In this document: piece after piece, positions 57,519-64,000 of the stretch
How the letters are laid out: each line of letters begins with the position of its first letter
Numbering within the stretch: the stretch's first letter is position 1
Assembly (NCBI RefSeq): GCF_003387165.1
Contig: NZ_QUMW01000014.1
Coordinates: forward strand, 62,001-126,000
DNA from: Jeotgalicoccus halotolerans
Lineage (GTDB): Bacteria; Bacillota; Bacilli; Staphylococcales; Salinicoccaceae
Length of the DNA: 64,000 nucleotides
Direction: 5' to 3'
Program-made: the position numbers and the translations under genes
Notes under the pieces: generated by a model
Told to the model about the DNA's origin: nothing
Seen by the model: only the letters and a program-made list of their open reading frames with translations
Database searches by the model: none

Positions 57519-57597
57519 AGTACCGTATCTTGGCATTGTTGAAACTCCGACGCATGCTCGGATATTGGTGTATATAAATTATTAGGAGGAAATTATA
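57519..57597 (+). promoter_or_regulatory. 5' leader of rpsO, candidate S15 autoregulatory leader
   Basis: The roughly 80-nt leader contains a hairpin TCCGA-cgcatgc-TCGGA (57546-57562) followed by ATATTGGTGTATA and the TTAGGAGG site. S15 represses its own mRNA in several bacteria by binding such leaders. Parts of this leader recur upstream of the NERD gene in swapped order. Confidence 0.45.
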
Positions 57598-57867
57598 ATG
57601 GCAATTTCACAAGAAAGAAAAACAGAATTAATCGAAGAATACCGCGTACACGAAACTGACACTGGGTCACCAGAAGTTCAAATCGCTGTATTAACAGAAG
57701 AAATCAACACATTAAACGATCACCTGCGCACGCACAAGAAAGACCACCACTCAAGACGCGGTCTTCTTAAAATGGTAGGACGCCGCAAGCACCTGCTGAC
57801 TTACCTGCGCAACAAAGACGTAGTAAGATACCGCGACTTAATCGCTAAACTTGGACTACGCCGTTAA
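57598..57867 (+). CDS. rpsO: 30S ribosomal protein S15
   Basis: S15 is a primary rRNA-binding protein of the 30S central domain. The 89-residue sequence has the typical [19 protein letters not shown] and the C-terminal [19 protein letters not shown] (two parts of the signature). It is followed by a terminator. Confidence 0.98.
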   Translation: MAISQERKTELIEEYRVHETDTGSPEVQIAVLTEEINTLNDHLRTHKKDHHSRRGLLKMVGRRKHLLTYLRNKDVVRYRDLIAKLGLRR

Positions 57868-57881
57868 TCTATAAACTTTCG

Positions 57882-57913
57882 ATCCGCCCCTCTGCAGAGG
57901 AGCGGATTTTTTT
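57882..57913 (+). terminator. Terminator after rpsO
   Basis: A 12-bp stem with one mismatch (57882-57893 with 57896-57907) and seven T follow rpsO by 14 bases. Confidence 0.85.
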
Positions 57914-58034
57914 GTTTTTTGCTGATTATGATACGCAGTTTTTCAATTTTCGCATTTACCTCGGATATTGGTAGGAAACTCCGGAATTTCATCTATATTT
58001 ATAGTGAGGAGTATTCTTAAAAAGGAGAGGTTAA

Positions 58035-59045
58035 ATGTTTTTAAACAGCAGAAAAATACCGGCGGAACTTTTACATTATAGAGCGTTGCAGAAGAGACGT
58101 CATTTGAATGCTGCCGAAGACCGTCAGTTTAAAATATATAGAAGCGGTTATGAAGGCGAATGCTTATACGATAAAATTTTTGATGAAACAGGACACAGCA
58201 ATCTTTATATTTTTAGAGATGTTTATCTTGCTGCAGGAAATTCGGGAGGTCAGTATGACAGTCTGGTTATTGCGGAAGATGCTGTTGTTGTCAATGAAAT
58301 TAAAAATTACCGGGGAGAATACTATTATAAAAACGGCAGATTTTCGAGGAATAATGAAGTAATTCCCGATAATCCATTTTCACAAGTCGACCGGGCAGTC
58401 GGAAAATTATACCGCATATGCAGAAATTATAATGTCACTGTTGAGATAACGGGTAAGGTGATATTTCCAAATGATGACTTCAGACTGTATTCAGAGGATA
58501 ACTCGATTTGGAAGAATGTCGTCATCCGTATGGATCTGAAGAAATACTTCCGTGAGTTTAAAGAGAACTTTAATACCGGGAAGGCGGATAAACTTGTATC
58601 ATTAATTCGCGCACATATAACTGAAAATCCATATTTTAACGGGAGCCTAGATGTCGGCCAAATCCGAATGGGGATTTATTGCGGGGAATGCGGAAGTTTT
58701 AATCTAGAAAAGGGACGTTTCCAGTTAACTTGCGCTGAGTGCGGTACAATAGAAAGTAACGAAACGCATCTGCTCCGCGCTATGAGCGACCATAAGTTCC
58801 TGTTTTATAATCAGCCGATGACGAAACGGTCGCTGCTGAGATTAATAGATCATCAGCTGCATGGTAGGACAGTGCTTCGTTCACTTCAAAGGCATTGTGA
58901 TGTAATTAAAAAAGGAAGGCAGACATCATATGAGTTTAGATATTATGATGGCAATGCAGCATTGAAAGAAACGAAGAAAGTACAGAGGTATAAGGATAAG
59001 CCTGGCAACAAGATAAAAGAGCAGCGAGACTATAGTACTGAGTGA
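58035..59045 (+). CDS. NERD-domain protein with C-terminal zinc ribbon
   Basis: The 336-residue protein has an N-terminal NERD (nuclease-related) domain, about residues 33-140. A Gly-Glu pair (YEGECLYD) is followed by the core YDSLVIAEDAVVVNEIKNY, whose Asp and Glu-x-Lys resemble the catalytic residues of the restriction-endonuclease-like fold. A four-Cys zinc-ribbon motif (YCGECG about 24 residues before CAECG) lies near residues 213-238. The Arg/Lys-rich C-terminal part may bind nucleic acid. Nuclease activity is an inference. An AAAGGAGAGG site supports the ATG. The codon use looks more AT-rich than that of its neighbours, and its stop codon lies in the first unit of a tandem repeat, so lateral gain is possible. 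Confidence 0.85.
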   Translation: MFLNSRKIPAELLHYRALQKRRHLNAAEDRQFKIYRSGYEGECLYDKIFDETGHSNLYIFRDVYLAAGNSGGQYDSLVIAEDAVVVNEIKNYRGEYYYKNGRFSRNNEVIPDNPFSQVDRAVGKLYRICRNYNVTVEITGKVIFPNDDFRLYSEDNSIWKNVVIRMDLKKYFREFKENFNTGKADKLVSLIRAHITENPYFNGSLDVGQIRMGIYCGECGSFNLEKGRFQLTCAECGTIESNETHLLRAMSDHKFLFYNQPMTKRSLLRLIDHQLHGRTVLRSLQRHCDVIKKGRQTSYEFRYYDGNAALKETKKVQRYKDKPGNKIKEQRDYSTE

Positions 59046-59195
59046 CAATGAGTTGTTTTCATAGTCACGCATCACCGTCCTAGTGACAATGAGCAGATTT
59101 CATAGTCACGCAGCGCCGTCCTAGTGACAATGAGCGGATTTCATAGTCACGCATCACCGTCCTAGTGACAATGAGCACCTCCCATAGTCACGCAA
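59041..59195. repeat. Four tandem 41-bp hairpin repeats
   Basis: Units start at 59041, 59082, 59123 and 59164 (the last is partial and more diverged). Each starts AGTGACAATGAG, has a 4-7 base variable middle, continues TCATAGTCACGCA, and ends near CCGTCCT. GTGACaATGA and TCATaGTCAC in each unit pair to form a stem with one A-A mismatch. The first unit provides the stop codon of the NERD gene. There are no unique spacers, so it is not a CRISPR array. It may serve as a 3' stabiliser or terminator. Confidence 0.85.
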
Positions 59196-59298
59196 CCCCC
59201 GCCAGCGCTCTAAAACCCGACACCTTTTTATATATATATTTCACAGCAAAAATGATATGATAATTATAAGTGCCAAAGCTAAGGAGAGAAAACAAATT

Positions 59299-61419
59299 AT
59301 GAATGAACAGACTAAACAAGTGTTTGAAACTGAGTGGGGCGGCCGCCCGCTTATTATAGAGTACGGAGAGATGGCTAAGCAGGCGAGCGGTTCTGTACTT
59401 GTACGTTACGGCGATACAGTAGTGCTCTCTACAGCGACAGGATCGAAAGAACCGAAAAATATCGGTTTCTTCCCGTTAACAGTAGCTTACGAGGAGAAAA
59501 TGTACGCAGCGGGGAAAATTCCCGGCGGCTTCAACAAGCGTGAAGGGCGTCCGAGTGAAGATGCGACGCTCACGAGCCGTTTAATCGACAGACCGATTCG
59601 TCCCCTGTTCCCGGACGGCTACCGTCACGACGTACAGGTAATGTCTATAGTGCTTTCTGTAGACAATAATGCATCTCCCGAAATGGCAGCAATGCTCGGA
59701 TCTTCAATGGCGCTTAGCGTCTCGGATATTCCTTTTGACGGCCCGATTGCGGGTGTTACTGTCGGTTTAATCGACGGGGAGTTTATCATCAATCCGACAG
59801 CAGAACAGCAGGAAAAATCGGAACTTGAACTTCAAGTTGCGGGGACTTACGACGCAGTAAACATGGTGGAAGCAGCGGCACAGGAAATTCCTGAAGATAT
59901 TATGTTAAAAGCGATTCTTTTCGGTCACGAAAACATTAAGGAACTTGTCCAGTTCCAAAACGATGCAATTGCTGAAATTAAACCTGTTAAACGCGAAGTT
60001 GAAATCGAGCAGATTGACGAGGACTTCCGCGCACAGATTACAGCTCAGGCTGAAAGCATGGACCTGTATGCTAAAATTCAGGAGAACGACAAGCAGACAC
60101 GCGAAGAAAATATTTCTTCAGTCAAGCAGGATATTATCGCAAGTCTCGACGAAGATGCTGAAGATTACGACGCACTCGCAGCAGATGCATCGGCTATTTT
60201 CGACGACCTTGTTAAAGCTGAAGTCCGCCGTCTAATCACAGACGATAAAATCCGTCCTGACGGCCGCGAACCGGCAGAAATCCGCCCCTTAAATTCACAG
60301 GTGGGACTGCTTCCGCGCACGCACGGTTCAGCTTTATTTACACGCGGACAGACTCAGGCGCTGTCTGTTGCAACGCTCGGCGGCCTCGGCGAGCACCAGA
60401 TTATCGACGGTCTCGGTACAGAAGACAACAAACGCTATATGCACCACTATAACTTCCCGAATTTCTCTGTCGGCGAAACAGGTCCAATCCGCGGACCGGG
60501 CCGCCGCGAAATCGGTCACGGAGCACTCGGGGAACGTGCGCTGTTGCAGGTTATCCCGAATGAAACGGACTTCCCGTACACGATTCGCGTCGTGTCTGAA
60601 GTACTTGAATCGAACGGTTCTTCTTCACAGGCATCAATCTGCGGTTCGACATTAGCCTTAATGGATGCAGGTGTGCCGATTAAAGCACCGGTAGCGGGTA
60701 TTGCTATGGGACTTGTTAAGAAAGATGAAAATTACACAATTCTGTCTGATATTCAGGGCATGGAAGATGCGCTTGGAGATATGGACTTTAAAGTTGCGGG
60801 AACTCCGAAGGGAATTACTGCGATTCAGATGGATATTAAAATCGACGGTTTAGATGAAGCGATTTTACAGGAAGCACTTGAGCAGGCACGCATCGGCCGC
60901 CTGCACATTTTAGATAATATGCTTGCAACAATCAACGCGCCGCGCACTGAACTATCAGCACACGCGCCGAAAGTTGAAGTTATGCATATTAAACCTGCTA
61001 AAATCCGCGACGTTATTGGACCGGGCGGTAAGAAGATTAATGAAATTATCGACGCGACAGGTGTTAAACTGGATATCGAACAGGATGGTACTGTCTTCAT
61101 CGGTTCGAGCGACCAGGAAGCAATTAAAGAAGCGAGTAAAATTATCGAAGATATTACACGCGAAGCGGTTGTCGGCGAAATTTATAACGGCGAAGTGCGC
61201 CGCATCGAGAAATTCGGCGCTTTCGTTCAGCTCTTCCCGGGCAAGGATGCACTCGTGCATATTTCCCAGCTCGATAATACACGTGTCAACAAGGTTGAAG
61301 ATGTCGTTAAAATAGGCGATAAAATCCTCGTTAAAGTAACGAATATCGATAACCAGGGACGCGTTAACGCATCACGCAAAGAATTACTGGAAACAGATAA
61401 AGAAAAAAAAGAAGACTAA
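59299..61419 (+). CDS. pnp: Polyribonucleotide nucleotidyltransferase (PNPase)
   Basis: PNPase degrades RNA from the 3' end with phosphate and is a main 3' exonuclease of Gram-positive cells. The 706-residue protein has two RNase PH-type domains, the second with the catalytic-region [18 protein letters not shown] (seen as a continuous stretch), a KH domain (about 550-610, [11 protein letters not shown]) and a C-terminal S1 domain (about 620-690). The ATG at 59299 follows TAAGGAGAG. It lies 36 bases before rnjB. Confidence 0.98.
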   Translation: MNEQTKQVFETEWGGRPLIIEYGEMAKQASGSVLVRYGDTVVLSTATGSKEPKNIGFFPLTVAYEEKMYAAGKIPGGFNKREGRPSEDATLTSRLIDRPIRPLFPDGYRHDVQVMSIVLSVDNNASPEMAAMLGSSMALSVSDIPFDGPIAGVTVGLIDGEFIINPTAEQQEKSELELQVAGTYDAVNMVEAAAQEIPEDIMLKAILFGHENIKELVQFQNDAIAEIKPVKREVEIEQIDEDFRAQITAQAESMDLYAKIQENDKQTREENISSVKQDIIASLDEDAEDYDALAADASAIFDDLVKAEVRRLITDDKIRPDGREPAEIRPLNSQVGLLPRTHGSALFTRGQTQALSVATLGGLGEHQIIDGLGTEDNKRYMHHYNFPNFSVGETGPIRGPGRREIGHGALGERALLQVIPNETDFPYTIRVVSEVLESNGSSSQASICGSTLALMDAGVPIKAPVAGIAMGLVKKDENYTILSDIQGMEDALGDMDFKVAGTPKGITAIQMDIKIDGLDEAILQEALEQARIGRLHILDNMLATINAPRTELSAHAPKVEVMHIKPAKIRDVIGPGGKKINEIIDATGVKLDIEQDGTVFIGSSDQEAIKEASKIIEDITREAVVGEIYNGEVRRIEKFGAFVQLFPGKDALVHISQLDNTRVNKVEDVVKIGDKILVKVTNIDNQGRVNASRKELLETDKEKKED

Positions 61420-61455
61420 AATAACTGCCGGATATTATCAAAGGAGGACATCAAT

Positions 61456-63129
61456 GTGAAGAAAGAAAGTAAAAAAGCACATGTGAAAATCGTTCCTCTC
61501 GGCGGCGTTGGCGAGATTGCAAAAAACATGTATGTCGTTGAAGTTGACGACGATATGTTTATTCTCGATGCAGGTCTTATGTTCCCGGAAGATGAAATGC
61601 TGGGTATCGACATCGTCATACCTGATATTTCATACGTTCTGGAGAACAAAGATCGCCTGAAGGCGATTTTTGTTACACACGGACATGAAGACTCAATCGG
61701 TGCAATTCCTTACATTATTCAAGAATTAAACGTACCTGTTTACGGCTCCCGTTTAACCCTTGCTTTAATTAAAGAACGTCTGAAAGAGAAGAACGTTAAA
61801 AAGAAAGTTAAGTTTTATGCAATCAATAATGAATCTGTTATGAAGTTCGGCGATACGAACGTGGAGTTTTTCGAAACATCCCACAGTATCCCGGATTCAT
61901 ACGGCATCAGCATGAATACACCTTACGGTGCAGTCGTCTACACCGGCGAATTTAAATTCGACCAGAGCTTAAAAGGCAACTACGACTACAATATGGCAAA
62001 GATGTATTCACTCGCCGAGAAGAATAAAACGCTCGCGCTGATCAGCGATTCGACAGAAGCTGAGAAACCGGGCTACAACGTGGCGGAGAATTTAATCGAA
62101 GACCACATTTTAGACGCCTTCCAGAAGTCTAAAAACCGCATTATCGTATCATGCTACGCGTCGAACTTCGTACGCATCCAGCAGGTGCTGACCAATGCTG
62201 CGAAAGTAAACCGCAAAGTGTCGTTCCTCGGACGCACGCTTGAATCATCATTTAAAGTAGCAAGAAAACTCGGATATTTCGATATTCCGGACGGTCTGCT
62301 TCTGCCGAGTCATGAAATTAAAGACTACCCGGACAATGAAGTTGTTATTATCGCTACAGGTTCACAGGGTGAACCGATCGAAGCGCTCGGCAAAATGTCG
62401 CGCGGCCAGCACGAAGTAACGAATATTAAAGAAGGCGACGAAGTGTATATTTTAACGACGCCTTCATCGAACATGGAAGTTGTCCTGTACACGACGCTTA
62501 ACGAACTCGTTAAGGCCGGTGCTGTAATCAACACACCGTCGAAAAATATTCACGCTTCAGGCCACGGACTTGCAGAAGAGCTTAAAATGATGCTGAATAT
62601 CTTTAAACCGGAATACTTTATTCCTGTTCAGGGTGAGTTTAAAAGCCAGATTGCGCACGCGCGTCTCGCATCTGAAGCAGGTGTGAAAGCAGAAAATATT
62701 TTCCTGCTTGAAAAAGGGGATGTCGTTCAGTATGACGGCGAGAAGATGTTCAGTACCGAAAAAGTCGAAGCAGGCAACGTCCTGATTGACGGCAGCGGTG
62801 TCGGCGATGTCGGCAACATTGTGCTCAGGGACCGCAGACTGCTCTCTGAAGACGGGATCTTTATCGCGGTTGTTACTATTAACCGTGAGACGAGATCAAT
62901 TACGGCAGGACCTGAAATTCAATCCCGCGGATTCGTCTACGTGAAAGAATCGGAAGCGCTGATAAAAGAAGCATCCGAGCACGTCAGAGGTATTGTCGAA
63001 GACAATATCAGTGCGGGCAAAATTGAATGGAGTGTCTTAAAACAAAATATCAGAGATGACCTTGGCAAATTCCTATACGATGAAACGAAGCGTCGTCCGA
63101 TGATTATTCCAATCATTTCTGAAATATAA
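61456..63129 (+). CDS. rnjB: Ribonuclease J2
   Basis: RNase J proteins are metallo-beta-lactamase/beta-CASP enzymes with 5' exonuclease and endonuclease activity, usually J1-J2 complexes. The 557-residue protein has the metal motif as His75-x-His77-x-Asp79-Ser80, where active J1 enzymes have a final His, and VQGE with Gln392 where J1 has His. Both substitutions are typical of J2, the weakly active or regulatory partner. The GTG start at 61456 follows AAGGAGG; an ATG two bases earlier is immediately followed by a stop. Position after pnp and before ftsK is the staphylococcal one. Confidence 0.93.
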   Translation: MKKESKKAHVKIVPLGGVGEIAKNMYVVEVDDDMFILDAGLMFPEDEMLGIDIVIPDISYVLENKDRLKAIFVTHGHEDSIGAIPYIIQELNVPVYGSRLTLALIKERLKEKNVKKKVKFYAINNESVMKFGDTNVEFFETSHSIPDSYGISMNTPYGAVVYTGEFKFDQSLKGNYDYNMAKMYSLAEKNKTLALISDSTEAEKPGYNVAENLIEDHILDAFQKSKNRIIVSCYASNFVRIQQVLTNAAKVNRKVSFLGRTLESSFKVARKLGYFDIPDGLLLPSHEIKDYPDNEVVIIATGSQGEPIEALGKMSRGQHEVTNIKEGDEVYILTTPSSNMEVVLYTTLNELVKAGAVINTPSKNIHASGHGLAEELKMMLNIFKPEYFIPVQGEFKSQIAHARLASEAGVKAENIFLLEKGDVVQYDGEKMFSTEKVEAGNVLIDGSGVGDVGNIVLRDRRLLSEDGIFIAVVTINRETRSITAGPEIQSRGFVYVKESEALIKEASEHVRGIVEDNISAGKIEWSVLKQNIRDDLGKFLYDETKRRPMIIPIISEI

Positions 63130-63144
63130 TAGAGTGTAAACCGG

Positions 63145-63174
63145 CGGAGATATTAGGATAACCTTATATCTCCG
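63145..63174 (+). terminator. Terminator-like hairpin after rnjB
   Basis: A 13-bp stem with one mismatch (63145-63157 with 63162-63174) and a 4-nt loop lies 15 bases after rnjB. The following bases are only moderately T-rich. Confidence 0.65.
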
Positions 63175-63212
63175 TTGTTATAATTAAAAAGTGAAAATGA
63201 AGGTGGTAAAAG

Positions 63213-64000
63213 ATGGCGACTAAACGAAAGCGCACTGCGAAAAAGAAAAACAATGATAAGAAAACGTATTATGCGAGTTTTGCTTTAATCATTATTATTT
63301 TACTTATCATTACAGTATTCCAGCTGGGCCTCGTCGGAGAATATACCGATGCAGTGTTTAATTTTCTTTTTGGCACAAGCCGCTACTTTACATACCTCGT
63401 GTTATTGCTCGCGAGTTTCTATTTGGCGACACATTTAAAATTCCCGTTTACAAAACGCATGCTCGGCTATTTAATGATGCAGTTCGGCCTCTTGTTCCTG
63501 CTGCACTCGATCTTGTATTTATCGGACCGTCCGAGAACAGACAATTATTTCAGTTTTAACGATATGCTCGTCATGACGAGAGAGCCGGGTTTTGACTTTA
63601 CCGGCGGCGGCATTATCGGACAGACCTTATTCAATTTTTCAGCGACCGGCATCAGCTTCTTCGGGACGCTCTTAATCGGCTTAATCTTCATTTATATGAG
63701 CATTATTATCGTCCGTCACAAGAGCATTGAGGAGTCGCTCCGGAATGACTTTAATTTTGTTATCCGGGGACTGACTGCTATCGGAGCTGGAATCGTCAGC
63801 CTGTTTGAAAGACTGGCTGAATGGTTCCAGAACCGTCCGAAGAAAGAAAAAGAAGTCAAAAAGAAACCGAAATCAAAACCAAAAGCAAAATCAGAACCGA
63901 TTATCGAAACGCCGGCCGAAGACACGCCGCTTGAAAAGCGTACCGACAAAAAACAGAAGGCGCGCTTCAGTAAGAAAGATGAGCCTGAAACAGATTCACT
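63213..64000 (+). CDS. ftsK: DNA translocase FtsK/SpoIIIE family, N-terminal part (cut by the window edge)
   Basis: FtsK-type translocases pump chromosomal DNA through the closing septum. Only the first 262 codons are in the window. A short Lys/Arg-rich cytoplasmic start is followed by four or so transmembrane helices (between about residues 20 and 175). A Lys/Pro/Glu-rich linker then begins (from about 208) that would lead to the ATPase motor outside the window. An AAGGTGG site precedes the ATG. The identification rests on the topology and on the conserved position after rnjB. Confidence 0.88.
   Translation, partial: MATKRKRTAKKKNNDKKTYYASFALIIIILLIITVFQLGLVGEYTDAVFNFLFGTSRYFTYLVLLLASFYLATHLKFPFTKRMLGYLMMQFGLLFLLHSILYLSDRPRTDNYFSFNDMLVMTREPGFDFTGGGIIGQTLFNFSATGISFFGTLLIGLIFIYMSIIIVRHKSIEESLRNDFNFVIRGLTAIGAGIVSLFERLAEWFQNRPKKEKEVKKKPKSKPKAKSEPIIETPAEDTPLEKRTDKKQKARFSKKDEPETDS

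Noticed and set aside
59041-59195. A CRISPR array
   Set aside because: The period is 41 bp with only 4-7 variable bases in the loop of each unit. There are no unique spacers of normal length and no cas genes in the window.
59257-59298. An N-terminally extended PNPase from 59257
   Set aside because: The TAAGGAGAG ribosome-binding site lies inside the extension and the conserved protein starts at 59299.
57439-63212. A multi-gene defence island around the NERD gene
   Set aside because: All neighbours are housekeeping genes (ribF, rpsO, pnp, rnjB, ftsK); no second accessory gene is present to support a system.

Overview
The window is a chromosomal segment of a low-GC Gram-positive bacterium of the family Staphylococcaceae. 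The gene order closely follows the staphylococcal and Bacillus backbone (rsgA-rpe-thiN-rpmB, fakA-sdaAB-sdaAA-recG, fapR-plsX-fabD-fabG-acpP-rnc-smc-ftsY-ylxM-ffh-rpsP-khpA-rimM-trmD-rplS, rbgA-rnhB-sucCD-dprA-topA-xerC-hslVU-codY, rpsB-tsf-pyrH-frr-uppS-cdsA-dxr-rseP-proS-polC, rimP-nusA-ylxR-ylxQ-infB-rbfA-truB-ribF-rpsO, pnp-rnjB-ftsK). The truncated first gene is nearly the same as the terminal-olefin-forming P450 OleT known from Jeotgalicoccus, so Jeotgalicoccus or a very close relative is the best guess. This is an inference; no marker rRNA is present.

Region by region. 1-1.5 kb: the 3' part of oleT and a convergent rhodanese gene, separated by a bidirectional terminator whose loop holds a 50-bp inverted repeat. 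1.6-4.5 kb: rsgA, rpe, thiN and a DUF554 membrane protein. 4.5-6.5 kb: a small tandem repeat, rpmB on the minus strand and a two-gene cassette for a small membrane protein and an SPFH (prohibitin-like) protein. 6.5-12.8 kb: yloU, fakA, serine dehydratase, recG and a class A sortase. 12.9-16.5 kb: the FapR phospholipid and fatty acid operon behind a recognisable promoter and FapR box. 16.6-23.7 kb: RNase III, SMC and the signal recognition particle genes. 23.8-26.0 kb: the rpsP to rplS ribosome-biogenesis cluster. 26.0-26.5 kb: a gap with a doubtful small ORF and a long hairpin. 26.5-37.4 kb: rbgA to codY. 37.5-50.8 kb: translation factors, envelope lipid genes including the MEP-pathway gene dxr, proS and polC. 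50.9-57.9 kb: the nusA-infB operon and rpsO. 58.0-59.2 kb: a NERD-domain protein followed by a four-copy 41-bp hairpin repeat. 59.3-64 kb: pnp, rnjB and the start of ftsK.

Most of the window is housekeeping. The genes serve transcription and translation (nusA, infB, rbfA, truB, ribosomal proteins, tsf, frr), RNA decay (pnp, rnjB, rnc), chromosome maintenance (smc, topA, recG, xerC, polC, ftsK), membrane lipid synthesis (fapR regulon, cdsA, uppS, fakA) and nutrient sensing (codY). Departures from the staphylococcal layout are oleT, the SPFH cassette, srtA between recG and fapR, dxr, the NERD gene and the absence of trmFO between topA and xerC. I saw no rRNA, tRNA, CRISPR array, intact insertion sequence or prophage, and no clear undescribed multi-gene system. 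The most unusual signals are non-coding: two hairpin tandem repeats with 40-41-bp periods, an inverted repeat inside a terminator loop, and two motifs shared in swapped order by the rpsO leader and the region upstream of the NERD gene.
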